A stretch of DNA of 64,000 bases, taken from positions 30,851 to 94,850 of the forward strand of contig JAHREW010000018.1 of NCBI GenBank assembly GCA_020883125.1. Direction: 5' to 3'. The stretch is from Microcoleus sp. CAWBG506 (GTDB lineage: Bacteria; Cyanobacteriota; Cyanobacteriia; Cyanobacteriales; Microcoleaceae). The position numbers were made by a program, and so were the translations under genes. Below, in pieces: positions 17,142 to 26,400 of this stretch; position 1 is the first letter of the stretch; each line of letters opens with the position of its first letter. Below the pieces are notes generated by a model. The model saw nothing but the letters and a program-made list of their open reading frames with translations. It made no database searches and was not told the origin of the DNA.

Positions 17142-18203
17142 ATGAAACGCCTGCTGACTTTATTATTTTTGTTTATGATTAGTGCCTTAGTGCCTTTTGG
17201 CTGTAGCAGCCAAGGTGCTAACCAGCAACAAGTGCTCAGCATTTACAACTATGCGTCTTATATCGCCCCAGATGCGATCGCCCAATTCGAGAAAGAGAAC
17301 AACGTCAAGATTCAATACGATACTTTCGAGAACAGCGACGCACTTTACGCCAAACTCAAACAGGGAAATCCCGGTTATGATGTCATATTTCCCGCAGATT
17401 ACATGGTAAAAATCATGGTTAAGGAAAATTTACTGGAACCGCTGAATATTAATAATATCCCTCACCATAAAAACCTCGATAATAAATATATTAATCAAGC
17501 CTTTGATCCTGGTAATAAATATTCTTTGCCCTATCAGTGGGGAACAATGGGCATTGGCTACAATCTCAAAGTAACTCAGGGCGAAATTAATAGTTGGGAA
17601 TCAATGTTCGACTCTAAATATGCGGGAAAAATCGCATGGCAAGATGATGCTAGATACACGTTTGCGGGGCTGTTGATTTATTTGGGATTCGATCCAAATA
17701 CAACTAATCCTGAAGAAATTAACAAAGCCCGTGATTTGTTGATAAAAAATAAAAATTTGATTGCTGCTTTTGTCCCCGATACTGGTCAAACTATGTTAGA
17801 TCAAGGCGAAGTAAATCTGACAATGGAATGGAGTGGCGATATCTTCCAAGTTATGAAGGAGAATCCTAACCTCCGCTATGCTATTCCGAAAGAAGGCACT
17901 ATTATCTTTTCTGACAATATGGCCATTCCCAAAGGCGCTGTTCGCAAAGAGTTAGCGGAGAAATTTATTAACTTTATTTTGCAGCCAGAAGTAGGGGCTA
18001 AAATTTCTAATTTTACTCATTTTGGTTCGCCGAATAAAGTAGCCGTAGACAAAGGTTTAATCGACCCGCAAGATTTAAAAAATCCTCAAATATATCCTCA
18101 GCCAGAGGTGTTTGCTAAAATGAAATTCTTGCAGGATGTCGGCAAAGCCACTGCATTGTACGATCGAGCTTGGACTGAAGTGAAAGCAGGTGCAGGGAAA
18201 TAA
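17142..18203 (+). CDS. potD: Polyamine-binding lipoprotein PotD
   Basis: The substrate-binding protein captures spermidine or putrescine outside the membrane. The 353-residue product has a lipoprotein signal peptide with lipobox-like VPFGC (Cys near 21), so it should be anchored to the membrane. The PotD/PotF pattern IYNYASYIAPDAIAQFEKE, the YDVIFPADYMV segment and the LPYQWGTMGIGYN segment are all present. Two-lobed type II SBP fold is expected. It follows potC by 50 bp and precedes potA by 39 bp, so the operon is complete. Confidence 0.93.
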   Translation: MKRLLTLLFLFMISALVPFGCSSQGANQQQVLSIYNYASYIAPDAIAQFEKENNVKIQYDTFENSDALYAKLKQGNPGYDVIFPADYMVKIMVKENLLEPLNINNIPHHKNLDNKYINQAFDPGNKYSLPYQWGTMGIGYNLKVTQGEINSWESMFDSKYAGKIAWQDDARYTFAGLLIYLGFDPNTTNPEEINKARDLLIKNKNLIAAFVPDTGQTMLDQGEVNLTMEWSGDIFQVMKENPNLRYAIPKEGTIIFSDNMAIPKGAVRKELAEKFINFILQPEVGAKISNFTHFGSPNKVAVDKGLIDPQDLKNPQIYPQPEVFAKMKFLQDVGKATALYDRAWTEVKAGAGK

Positions 18204-18242
18204 AATCATGAGATTGCTCTACTAGAGGGAATTTTTAACACA

Positions 18243-19331
18243 ATGCACGCCGTAGAACTTCGGGAAATTTCCAAAGTATTTAAAACTGTTCGCAGCGACG
18301 ATTTTTGGGCTGTAGATAACATCAGTTTGCAGATTGAAAACAAAGAGTTTTTTTCTTTACTCGGCCCTTCCGGCTGCGGAAAAACTACGACTTTGCGAAT
18401 GATTGCGGGATTTGAAATGCCGACTACGGGGGAAATTTATATTCACGGTGAAGCTATCCAAAATCAATTGCCATTTCATCGTCCTGTGAATACAGTATTT
18501 CAAAACTATGCTTTGTTTCCACACATGACAGTAGCACAAAATGTTGCTTTTGGGTTGGAAATGGAAAATTTATCGAAGCAAACAATTCGCGATCGCCTCG
18601 CAGAAGTGTTAAATTTAGTGCAGTTAACTGATGTAGAAAAACGCTATCCCCGTCAACTGTCCGGGGGACAACAGCAACGAGTAGCATTAGCGAGAGCCTT
18701 AGTCAAACAGCCTGGGGTTTTGCTTTTGGATGAACCTCTGGGGGCGCTGGATTTAAAATTGCGAAAAGAGATGCAATTAGAATTAAAAAAAATTCAGCGC
18801 AGGTTGGGGATTACGTTTATTTATGTGACTCACGATCAGGAAGAGGCGTTAACGATGTCGGACAGAATTGCGGTGATGGATGGCGGAAAATTGCAACAAG
18901 TGGGAACGCCTGTTGAGATTTATGAATATCCACAAACGCGGTTTGTTGCTGAGTTTATCGGTGAGAGTAATTTGTTGACTGGCCGTGTGGTGTCCAAGGA
19001 AAGTGGTACAATTATAGTGTTAGTTGACCAACACTTGCCTGTGTTAGTTGCTACCACTGACTCTCTGCCGGCGGGAAAGGTTGTCACCTTGGTTTTACGA
19101 CCTGAAAAAGTTGCTATTTATCCGGCTAATTATGAGGCTGAAAATACTTGGCCGGGAACTGTAACAGATGTGGTTTATATTGGTACTGATACTAGGTATA
19201 CGGTGCTGTTAACTACGAAAAGCTCGATCGCGATTCGGAGACAAAATTTACACAGAGATGACTTGCAGCGCCACAAAAAGGGCGATCGGGTGCAAGTGGC
19301 TGTCTCGCCAGACAGTATTTGTATTTTGTGA
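18243..19331 (+). CDS. potA: Polyamine ABC transporter ATP-binding protein PotA
   Basis: Energises the PotBCD importer. The 362-residue product has Walker A GPSGCGKTT (about 40-48), the Q-loop NYALFPHMTV, the signature LSGGQQQRVALARAL, Walker B VLLLDEPLGALD and the switch histidine in VTHDQEEAL. The C-terminal part (about 240-362) is a TOBE domain (PVEIYEYPQTRFVAEFIGESN onwards), which in this family regulates transport. The operon probably ends here; thiG starts 76 bp later with its own good ribosome-binding site, so read-through is possible. Confidence 0.94.
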   Translation: MHAVELREISKVFKTVRSDDFWAVDNISLQIENKEFFSLLGPSGCGKTTTLRMIAGFEMPTTGEIYIHGEAIQNQLPFHRPVNTVFQNYALFPHMTVAQNVAFGLEMENLSKQTIRDRLAEVLNLVQLTDVEKRYPRQLSGGQQQRVALARALVKQPGVLLLDEPLGALDLKLRKEMQLELKKIQRRLGITFIYVTHDQEEALTMSDRIAVMDGGKLQQVGTPVEIYEYPQTRFVAEFIGESNLLTGRVVSKESGTIIVLVDQHLPVLVATTDSLPAGKVVTLVLRPEKVAIYPANYEAENTWPGTVTDVVYIGTDTRYTVLLTTKSSIAIRRQNLHRDDLQRHKKGDRVQVAVSPDSICIL

Positions 19332-19407
19332 AGTTTTATAAAAAGTGCGGAGACTTGTTTCTTTGCAAAATGTCAAGTTCAAAAAAAATTTAGGGAGAAA
19401 TTGAAAA

Positions 19408-20439
19408 ATGAAAGATGCTTTTAATGAATTCAAAGAAATTATACAAACTGGCTTAAAAAATAATATGCCACGAGATGCTAAATTGATTACAGTTGGGCAA
19501 ATTATTCATGCAGTTACCCGCGACGAGCTGACAAATAAAGAAGGTTGGCTGCTGGAAGAGATGATGGGTGGTAGAACCGAGTGGGAAGATGCTCTTGAGT
19601 ACAGTATTTTTGACTATGCAGTAGATACCGCAACTCCATCTTTTGACAAGCCTCTAATGATTGCTGGCAAAACTTTTCATTCTCGTTTAATGACTGGTAC
19701 GGGAAAATATCGCAACATTGCAGAAATGCAGCAAAGTGTTAATGCTAGTAGGTGTGAAATTGTGACTGTGGCTGTGCGACGCGTGCAAACCAATGCTCCC
19801 GGTCATGAAGGATTGGCGGAAGCTCTGGATTGGACTAAAATTTGGATGCTGCCCAATACTGCGGGTTGTCAAACTGCGGATGAGGCGATTAGGGTGGCTC
19901 GTTTGGGTAGGGAAATGGCAAAGCTTTTAGGCCAGGAAGATAATAATTTTGTGAAGTTAGAAGTGATTCCTGATGCTAAATATTTGCTACCAGATCCGAT
20001 CGGCACTTTGGAAGCAGCAGAAAAATTAGTCAAGGAAGGTTTTGCTGTTTTGCCTTACATCAATGCCGATCCCCTGTTGGCAAAACGCCTCGAAGAAGTT
20101 GGTTGTGCGACTGTGATGCCTTTAGGTTCCCCCATCGGTTCGGGACAAGGAATCAACAATGCTGCCAATATTCAAATAATTATTGACACGGTAAAGATTC
20201 CTGTGGTGGTGGATGCGGGGATCGGGACACCTAGTGAAGCTGCACAAGCCATGGAAATGGGCGCTGATGCACTGTTAATTAATTCGGCGATCGCCAATGC
20301 CCAAAATTCTCCTGCAATGGCAAAAGCCATGGGAATGGCGGCGGAAGCAGGGCGTTTAGCGTACTTAGCAGGCAGAATGCCAATCAAAGATTATGCGATC
20401 GCTTCTTCTCCCCAAACAGGTACTGTCACCTCAAAATAA
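19408..20439 (+). CDS. thiG: Thiazole synthase ThiG with N-terminal extension
   Basis: ThiG makes the thiazole phosphate of thiamine from deoxyxylulose phosphate, dehydroglycine and ThiS thiocarboxylate. The ThiG core starts near residue 78 ([21 protein letters not shown]) and runs to the end. It includes the Schiff-base lysine in FVKLEVIPD and phosphate-binding [13 protein letters not shown] and [12 protein letters not shown]. Ordinary ThiG has about 255 residues; this one has 343 because of an extra 75-residue N-terminal segment ([16 protein letters not shown] to [10 protein letters not shown]). The segment has no ThiO features although ThiO-ThiG fusions are common in cyanobacteria. The start has a good AGGGAG site at about 19391. 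No other thi gene is near. Confidence 0.93.
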   Translation: MKDAFNEFKEIIQTGLKNNMPRDAKLITVGQIIHAVTRDELTNKEGWLLEEMMGGRTEWEDALEYSIFDYAVDTATPSFDKPLMIAGKTFHSRLMTGTGKYRNIAEMQQSVNASRCEIVTVAVRRVQTNAPGHEGLAEALDWTKIWMLPNTAGCQTADEAIRVARLGREMAKLLGQEDNNFVKLEVIPDAKYLLPDPIGTLEAAEKLVKEGFAVLPYINADPLLAKRLEEVGCATVMPLGSPIGSGQGINNAANIQIIIDTVKIPVVVDAGIGTPSEAAQAMEMGADALLINSAIANAQNSPAMAKAMGMAAEAGRLAYLAGRMPIKDYAIASSPQTGTVTSK

Positions 20440-20508
20440 ATTATTCAATTTTCGTGGGCACTTTTTTGGTAGAGTTGTAAACATCAAAAATACTAAGGAT
20501 TGTGACTA

Positions 20509-20676
20509 ATGCCTTACATCAAGGATGACGATGGACGCTTGAACAACTTTGCTAAAGAGCCAAAGGTGTATGAAGCCGTACCTCCCAATAAAAACCAGCA
20601 ACGAAACTACATCATTATGGGTATTGCAGCGGCGATGTTAGTTGCAGGTTTGGTGTTTGTGGCTGCTTCTGTCTAG
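20509..20676 (+). CDS. psb34: Photosystem II assembly protein Psb34
   Basis: The 55-residue product begins MPYIKDDDGRLNNFA and continues with KEPKVYEA, the conserved N-terminus of Psb34 (ssl1498 family). A single transmembrane helix (IIMGIAAAMLVAGLVFVAAS, about 35-54) ends the protein. Psb34 binds a late photosystem II assembly intermediate (the RC47 complex) in the thylakoid membrane. The gene is too short for most ORF cut-offs. It follows thiG by 69 bp and is closed by a strong terminator, so it may be its own unit or the end of the thiG transcript. Confidence 0.9.
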   Translation: MPYIKDDDGRLNNFAKEPKVYEAVPPNKNQQRNYIIMGIAAAMLVAGLVFVAASV

Positions 20677-20732
20677 AAACAGGGCTGAGATTCAAAGTTG
20701 ATTCAAATCCCGATTTTAAATAACTCTTGAGA

Positions 20733-20768
20733 AAACCATGTTTCTAGACAAATGGAAACATGGTTTTT
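20733..20768 (+). terminator. Terminator of psb34
   Basis: AAACCATGTTTC (20733-20744) and GAAACATGGTTT (20755-20766) form a perfect 12-bp stem followed by TTTGTG. This is a rho-independent terminator 57 bp after the psb34 stop. Confidence 0.85.
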
Positions 20769-20959
20769 GTGCTTCAATAACAAGCAGGAAGTGGCAAAAG
20801 TCCTGAGCAACGCGACACGAGCTGAAAGACTACATAAGACCAAAAGCATTAGAAACGAAAAAATCAGGACGGGGTTGGGACCTGAATTTTAGGTCAAAAA
20901 TATACAATAGCTAGTTGAAAATCTACCCTAAACAAGCTCCCGGATTTACCTGTGGGCAT

Positions 20960-20992
20960 AAATCTAAAATCTAAAATCTAAAATCTAAAATC
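20960..20992 (+). repeat. Heptamer array (CTAAAAT)n
   Basis: Four nearly perfect copies of the 7-nt unit CTAAAAT end 11 bp before the next start codon (21004). The rest of the 20769-21003 gap shows no gene. Confidence 0.8.
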
Positions 20993-21003
20993 GCCAGACT
21001 CTG

Positions 21004-23184
21004 ATGTCTATTCCTTCCCAAAAAGTTTCTAGCTCGAACAAGCTGATTTACCAACGCTTGAAACAGGCACTTGAACTGAATTTGCGCCGTCAAATTTTTA
21101 TCGCCGCCTGCGATGACTTGTGCTTGCGGGACTGTCTAGCAGCCCGCTTAGAGGCAGAATTGACTGCTACAGCCACCGGCGACATATTTCGATCGCCGAT
21201 CGCAATTGGGCGATTTGTCAGCTTGCAACTCAACCTGGGCGATCCGAATCCTTGGGGTGCGATCGCAGCATGGTTGACCGAAAACCCACCGCCCCAAAAT
21301 TCGCGCAGCTACAGCCCGTTGCCGGGATTTCAAATTTTGGGGGTCGAACACCTGACTCGGCACTCAGCGGCCGTCCAGTGGTCTTTCCTGAGCCATTTGA
21401 GAGACATCGAAACACACATGCAAGTGTGGGAGTCCACTCTGTTGCTGTGGGTGTCGCGACCGTGGCTGAGTTCAATCGAACAGTCAGCCCCGGAATTTTG
21501 GCACTGGCGAACCGGAGTATTTGAGTTTGAAGGAGAACCAACACCATCCCCCCGCCATTGGGACTTCGGAGAGCGCCAGGAGTTGGGTGAGGAATGTTTA
21601 AGTTCCCTATCTCCTGTGACAAATTCCCCCTTACTAACTCCCAATTCTCCATCCACAACATCCAACTCTCAGTCTATTGAACTAGCAGATTTAGCGCTAC
21701 CAACACCGGCCCAGGAGTTGACCGCTTACAATCGGGCCGCCGAGGCGGAAAATGTGCAAGAGTTGCAAACTCTGCAATACATCGAACTGTTGCAAGAAAA
21801 TCAATGTTTTTCCGAATCCTTGGCTTTGGCTTATCAAAGTTTGGGGAGTTGCTACCGCGATCGCATTCAAGCCGGAGACCCTTCTTGGCAAAACTTAACC
21901 ATTGCCATTGGCGCGATCGAACAAGTGATTCAATACCTACAAATAGATCCTCACGAACACCAAAATCAACCACTAACTCCGAAATGCGCGCTACTAATTG
22001 ACGAATTTAAACACCACTTAAGTCAATATATTCAGGAGTCAAATAACCTACTGCCAATTTCCGATTTGTGCAACGACCTCGGCACTCTCTACTGGATGCT
22101 ATCTCGCCTGCAACCAAGCTATACCGAAGGAAATGACACCGAAGAACCCACGACTTTAGATCCAGTATTTTGCTTGTTTCGCAGCATCGGCATCTACCGA
22201 GAAGGTTTAAACAAAAAAGATGGGTCTTTGACACTGCAAACCCGTGCCCGATTCAACAAAAATTTGGGCATCGCCTTGGCTGAGTTAGCCCGCTATCAAG
22301 ACAAAACCGAAAACTTGCAGCAAGCAGTGACAGCCTACCAGCAAGCGCTCCTGGATATTGACTCCCGGACGGAACCTCAACAGTATGCAGCGGCTCAGAA
22401 TAATTTGGCGACAGCATACTGGAGTTTAGCTCAAGATGGTCAGCCGATCGTCTACCTCAAAAGTGCGATCGCCGCTTACTCCCAGGCCCTGACCTGCTAC
22501 AATCCATCTACAGAACCCCTCAACTATGCAGGAGTGCAAAACAACATCGGTACGGCTTGCTGGAACCTCGCCCAGCATCAACCGGAAGAAATTCTGCTGG
22601 TAAGGGCGATCGCGGCCTATCGCGAAGCCTTAAAATACCGCACCAGAGAATTAGTCCCCGCCGCCGCCGCCGCCACTCAAAACAATCTCGGTACAGCTTA
22701 TTGGCATTTGGCCAACAACTTCCAGCAACAACGCGCTCGGACAGCATCCTTGCAGCAGGCAATTTTAGCCTACGAAACTGCCCTGGATATCGCCTCGCAG
22801 CTCGATCGCACCCAACTCACCTTTGACACCTTAGCCGCCCGCAGCAATCTGGGACTAGCCCACTATCAACTAGCTACAGACCCTGATTTCGCTGCCAACA
22901 AAGCCGCACAGACACAACATTTAGAAGCAGCACTGCACCACCAGTTACAAGTTTGCGCCGCCTGGGAACAGCATCTTCAGGACAAAGAGTTAACATATGG
23001 AGATAAACTAAATTTACAATCCGACGATGCCAACTCCCAAGCGATCGATGGTCGGCAAACAGCTTTGAGCTATATTGTCAAAACGATTAGAGCTTTCTAT
23101 AGTGAATGTGGGCTGCCTGGCCAAAACTTAGCCTTATCCAAAGTTCCAGGAGATTTGTTGCCGGAAATTTTGCGTAGGTTATAA
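21004..23184 (+). CDS. Large TPR-repeat protein
   Basis: The 726-residue product has an N-terminal region (about 1-180) that resembles a degenerate AAA/STAND-type ATPase start. FIAACDDLCLRDCLAARL sits where a P-loop might be, but no GKT is present, so nucleotide binding is unlikely. Residues about 180-225 are a Ser/Pro-rich low-complexity insert (LLTPNSPSTTSNSQS). From about 235 to 690 there are TPR-like helical repeats (AAQNNLATAYWSLAQ, VQNNIGTACWNLAQ, TQNNLGTAYWHLA). It is probably a cytoplasmic scaffold. The response regulator gene starts 93 bp downstream, so a role in signalling is possible but unproven. Confidence 0.8.
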   Translation: MSIPSQKVSSSNKLIYQRLKQALELNLRRQIFIAACDDLCLRDCLAARLEAELTATATGDIFRSPIAIGRFVSLQLNLGDPNPWGAIAAWLTENPPPQNSRSYSPLPGFQILGVEHLTRHSAAVQWSFLSHLRDIETHMQVWESTLLLWVSRPWLSSIEQSAPEFWHWRTGVFEFEGEPTPSPRHWDFGERQELGEECLSSLSPVTNSPLLTPNSPSTTSNSQSIELADLALPTPAQELTAYNRAAEAENVQELQTLQYIELLQENQCFSESLALAYQSLGSCYRDRIQAGDPSWQNLTIAIGAIEQVIQYLQIDPHEHQNQPLTPKCALLIDEFKHHLSQYIQESNNLLPISDLCNDLGTLYWMLSRLQPSYTEGNDTEEPTTLDPVFCLFRSIGIYREGLNKKDGSLTLQTRARFNKNLGIALAELARYQDKTENLQQAVTAYQQALLDIDSRTEPQQYAAAQNNLATAYWSLAQDGQPIVYLKSAIAAYSQALTCYNPSTEPLNYAGVQNNIGTACWNLAQHQPEEILLVRAIAAYREALKYRTRELVPAAAAATQNNLGTAYWHLANNFQQQRARTASLQQAILAYETALDIASQLDRTQLTFDTLAARSNLGLAHYQLATDPDFAANKAAQTQHLEAALHHQLQVCAAWEQHLQDKELTYGDKLNLQSDDANSQAIDGRQTALSYIVKTIRAFYSECGLPGQNLALSKVPGDLLPEILRRL

Positions 23185-23277
23185 CTATTAAAAGCTGAAT
23201 TGTTCCCAGATATGTATCCAGTTTTCTATTATTATGGTTAAACATTCTGCCCTAATTATTCAAACAAAATTGTGGTC

Positions 23278-23976
23278 ATGACCCCAGAAAAAATCCTTGT
23301 GGTTGATGACGACCCGGCAATCCGAAATTTAATTCACCGTTTTTTAAGTCAGCAAGGTTATCAAGTTGAGTCTGGCGAGGACGGTCACACTGGTATGGAA
23401 TTATTTAAGCAATTTAATCCTAAATTAGTGATTTTGGATGTAAATTTACCAGATACCACCGGCTACAGTTTGTGTAAACAAATGCAAAAGGAGACGGGCG
23501 TTTTTGTAGTCATGCTAACTAGCCGTACCGATGAAAATGACAAGGTGATAGCCTTTGATTGCGGTGCTGACGACTACATTACTAAACCTTTCAGCCTCGT
23601 AGAGATTAAAATTCGCGTAGCAGCTCTTTTGAGGCGGTTGCGCCAGCAAAAAAATTCAGAAGAACCTGAAAGCCGTGTCTTCGGAAAGCTGGTTATAGAT
23701 CCCTTAAGTCGGGTGGTCACTCTGGGTGGCCATATAGTTGCTTTGACTGCACTGGAATTCGATTTGCTCTACTGTTTGGCCAGCAAACCAGGTCGCGTGT
23801 GGAGGCGTGCGGAATTGCTGCAAGAAGTCTGGGACTATGAATATGTAGGAGCCGATCGCGTAGTCGATGTCCATATCGGTCAAATTCGTCGCAAAATCGA
23901 ACCCGATAGTAATCAAAATTCCATGATTCAAACCGTCCGGGGAGTGGGCTACAAATTTGTTGAGACAACAAGCTAG
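23278..23976 (+). CDS. OmpR/PhoB-type response regulator
   Basis: The product is a receiver plus winged-helix DNA-binding protein of about 232 residues. The receiver shows VVDDDPAIRN (acidic pocket), the phosphoacceptor in VILDVNLPDTTG, the conserved Thr in VVMLTSRTDE and Lys in DDYITKPFSL. The C-terminal Trans_reg_C domain has ALTALEFDLLYCLASKPGRV and the recognition-helix region DRVVDVHIGQIRRKIE ending in VRGVGYKF. I chose the ATG at 23278; a GTG two codons earlier is possible. It cannot be tied to a named cyanobacterial regulator from sequence alone. No kinase gene is adjacent, so its partner is probably elsewhere. Confidence 0.92.
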   Translation: MTPEKILVVDDDPAIRNLIHRFLSQQGYQVESGEDGHTGMELFKQFNPKLVILDVNLPDTTGYSLCKQMQKETGVFVVMLTSRTDENDKVIAFDCGADDYITKPFSLVEIKIRVAALLRRLRQQKNSEEPESRVFGKLVIDPLSRVVTLGGHIVALTALEFDLLYCLASKPGRVWRRAELLQEVWDYEYVGADRVVDVHIGQIRRKIEPDSNQNSMIQTVRGVGYKFVETTS

Positions 23977-23985
23977 AAAGTGTCA

Positions 23986-24018
23986 AGACCCCCGAATTCC
24001 TCCGTGGGGTCTGTTTCT
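23986..24018 (+). terminator. Terminator of the response regulator gene
   Basis: AGACCCC (23986-23992) pairs with GGGGTCT (24006-24012) and is followed by GTTTCTT. It lies 9 bp after the stop codon. The rest of the gap to 24360 contains nothing I can identify. Confidence 0.75.
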
Positions 24019-24360
24019 TCACCGCTTCTAAAAACCTACAGAAATCTGTAAATCAAACTTAGCGGTCTATGTTTTGCCTAGAGCAAGTGCTATATGCTTC
24101 CTGATTGCTCAGGTTGGCCTACTCTTCCCAGTTAGAGACTGCCTTGATTAGCAGAGGACTTGAAATATTTGGTTTTTTGACGATCAGTTTGTGCCAAGTG
24201 TGTTTTCTGTGGTTTTCACACCCAGTAAGCTTTAGCAACCCACACTAATCAAGCGTTTGGCCAGTTGATCACAATTATTGTTGGTTTTCGTCAAATTCTG
24301 AGAAAACCTAGACAAACCTATGTATTTTGACAACTGCCTAAAACCCAAATCTTCAATCCC

Positions 24361-25806
24361 TTAGCTGGTTTCTTGTAAATATTTGCTAACTGCGATCGCC
24401 CTTTCCAAACCCAGCCGCACACAATCTCCCAAAGCCACTCCGCCAACGTAATTACTACACAAATACATCCCTGGCAAAGATTTTAAGCCTCCATCGATAT
24501 GTTGCAGGCGATCGAGATGCCCCAAATTATACTGAGGAATCGCCTGTTTCCAGAGCTTCACCGCCAACACCTTCGGCTGTGGTACATTCGGTTTCAGCAA
24601 AATCCGAGACAAATCTCGATGCACCTCGGCCACAATTTGTTCGGGGTCAAGATTGCCAATACCCGAATCCGTAGCCCCACCGATGTAACTCGTCAGAGTT
24701 TGCCAACCCGCCGGCGCGCGATCGGCAAATAAACTCGAAGTCCAAATCGTTCCCAGAGTGCGAATTCCCTGCCCCCTCGGAATTAAATTTCCAAATCCCA
24801 CCAATTTACCCTTGACATCCGACAGCGGATATGCTAATACAACACAGGCAACCGTAGGGTAAGTAAAAGCTTGTAAAGTGCTGCTAACTTCCGGTTGCAG
24901 AGATTTCAACAAATCCGCTGCCACATAAGCAGGCGTTGTCAGCACCACAGTCCGAGTCTCAACTTGTTGCGGCCCGTCGGGGGTAGAGAATTCCGCAATA
25001 TAAGTTTTATTTTCAGTACGCTGCAAACCTGTCAGATGCCAATTCAGTTTCAGGCGATCGCCCAAGGAAGCAGCGATCGCCTCTGGCAGAGCCTTCAGCC
25101 CCCCTTTAAACGAACCCAGCTCCCCCGGCTTAGTCTGAGGAATATTCGGGTCTGGAGGCATTTTTTTGGGCCGTTTCTTGGCAGAAAGCAGCGCCCCGGC
25201 CACCAGCCCGCCACCAGCATCAGCCATCTTTGTCACCCGCCCAAAAGCCGCCGCCGCGCTAAGTTGTTGAGGATCGCCGGCATAAACCCCAGACACAAAG
25301 GGCTCCACCAATCGCTGCATCACTTCCGTACCCAAATGTCGCCGGAAAAATTGAGAAACAGTTTCCTCCTCACCCTGCTGCGAAAGTGTAGCACCCATTG
25401 CTGGAGCCACAAACCCCAAAGCCCCGAACAGAGCCCGCAGTTTCCCCGGAAAACTCAGCAACCCAGACTGAATCATCGCCCCAGGAGTCATCGGCACAGG
25501 TTGCAGCTTATTTTGCCAATATACAAAACGAGGCAATTGGCGATCGGCAAAAATCAACTCCTGCTTGAGCCCCACATCCACAGCCAACTTCATCAATTCC
25601 GGCGTCGGCGCAAAACTATTCGGGCCCTCCTCCCACAGAAACCCATGCCCTGTAGAAGTCGTGATATTCCCGCCCACACGTCCCTGACTCTCAGCAACTA
25701 AAATCTTCAGGGGATCTCCAGTCTTTGCTTCCTTGTGCAGCGCGTGGGCCAGACTCAAGCCGGTAATACCAGCACCCACAATCAAGGTGTCTACTAGGTT
25801 TGTCAT
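24361..25806 (-). CDS. hemY: Protoporphyrinogen oxidase (HemY type)
   Basis: Catalyses the oxygen-dependent six-electron oxidation of protoporphyrinogen IX to protoporphyrin IX, the branch point to haem and chlorophyll. The 481-residue product opens with the FAD-binding GAGITGLSLAHALHKE (about 11-26). It also contains RVGGNITTSTGHGFLWEEGPNSF, a hallmark of the family, and the C-terminal FAD-contact segment YLCSNYVGGVALGDCV. The length is normal for cyanobacterial HemY. It probably associates with the membrane. It is monocistronic in appearance, with a convergent gap to the response regulator and 186 bp to the next gene upstream. Confidence 0.95.
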   Translation of the reverse strand: MTNLVDTLIVGAGITGLSLAHALHKEAKTGDPLKILVAESQGRVGGNITTSTGHGFLWEEGPNSFAPTPELMKLAVDVGLKQELIFADRQLPRFVYWQNKLQPVPMTPGAMIQSGLLSFPGKLRALFGALGFVAPAMGATLSQQGEEETVSQFFRRHLGTEVMQRLVEPFVSGVYAGDPQQLSAAAAFGRVTKMADAGGGLVAGALLSAKKRPKKMPPDPNIPQTKPGELGSFKGGLKALPEAIAASLGDRLKLNWHLTGLQRTENKTYIAEFSTPDGPQQVETRTVVLTTPAYVAADLLKSLQPEVSSTLQAFTYPTVACVVLAYPLSDVKGKLVGFGNLIPRGQGIRTLGTIWTSSLFADRAPAGWQTLTSYIGGATDSGIGNLDPEQIVAEVHRDLSRILLKPNVPQPKVLAVKLWKQAIPQYNLGHLDRLQHIDGGLKSLPGMYLCSNYVGGVALGDCVRLGLERAIAVSKYLQETS

Positions 25807-25992
25807 TGGTAAATGCTAATTGGTAACTACTAATTGTTGACATACTCCGTTCTTCAACCTCAGAAAATCGTCAACTTACTCAGAGAACCATTTTAGCGTA
25901 ATCGATGAAGACGCTTAGGGAAGTTTAGATAGTCAGCAGTTTCAACCCAATTTTCTGGTAAGTGCCACGCCAAATCAGAGATGTTAAGCGTG

Positions 25993-26238
25993 CTATACAT
26001 TATTGCTGTGCAAGTCTTGAGGCGACTGAAACAGCGTCTCCAGATAAACTCTTGCCGCTTGGCGATAGCTACGAGAAGCCTCCGGGGTGCCACTGTCGGC
26101 ATTCTGCAACAAAAACAGCGACAAAGAAGCACAGAACACTCGGTCTAGATCCCATTCAGGATGAGTTTCCAAGTAGGTTTTGAGGGAATCATGCAGCGTT
26201 TCGGGAATTTCGGCAAAAATACTGACTGTTGGGTTCAT
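25993..26238 (-). CDS. Small DUF2811-like protein
   Basis: From the ATG at 26238 the product has 81 residues and begins MNPTVSIFAEIPETLHDSLK, followed by a helical segment (DLDRVFCASLSLFLLQN). This resembles the small cyanobacterial family DUF2811, assigned from memory and not verified. A longer frame to 26307 adds 23 residues without similarity, and another Met sits one codon earlier. No function is known. The helix-turn-like arrangement and length recall ribbon-helix-helix proteins, but I see no clear DNA-binding signature. It lies between hemY and the DnaA-box-like region. Confidence 0.6.
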   Translation of the reverse strand: MNPTVSIFAEIPETLHDSLKTYLETHPEWDLDRVFCASLSLFLLQNADSGTPEASRSYRQAARVYLETLFQSPQDLHSNNV

Positions 26239-26400
26239 CATTTTTTTTAGTCTCGCTAATAAATTGAAAATAGAACCCACCTTTCGGCCGGATACAGGTG
26301 TAGGCACTGCCGAAACCAGAGCATTTTTTTAGGTAGGTCGCATCATTGTGCGCTATGAGGGGGTAGGTTTGTCAATGTGGCGAAATATTACAAAGTCCTT

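Noticed and set aside
16800..19331. Riboswitch or leader control of thiG or the pot operon
   Set aside because: No TPP-riboswitch core motif was found before thiG and no conserved leader before potB; only repeats and an ordinary ribosome-binding site are visible.
25893..26132. 79-residue minus-strand frame overlapping the DUF2811-like gene
   Set aside because: It overlaps the better gene in another frame and shows no family features.
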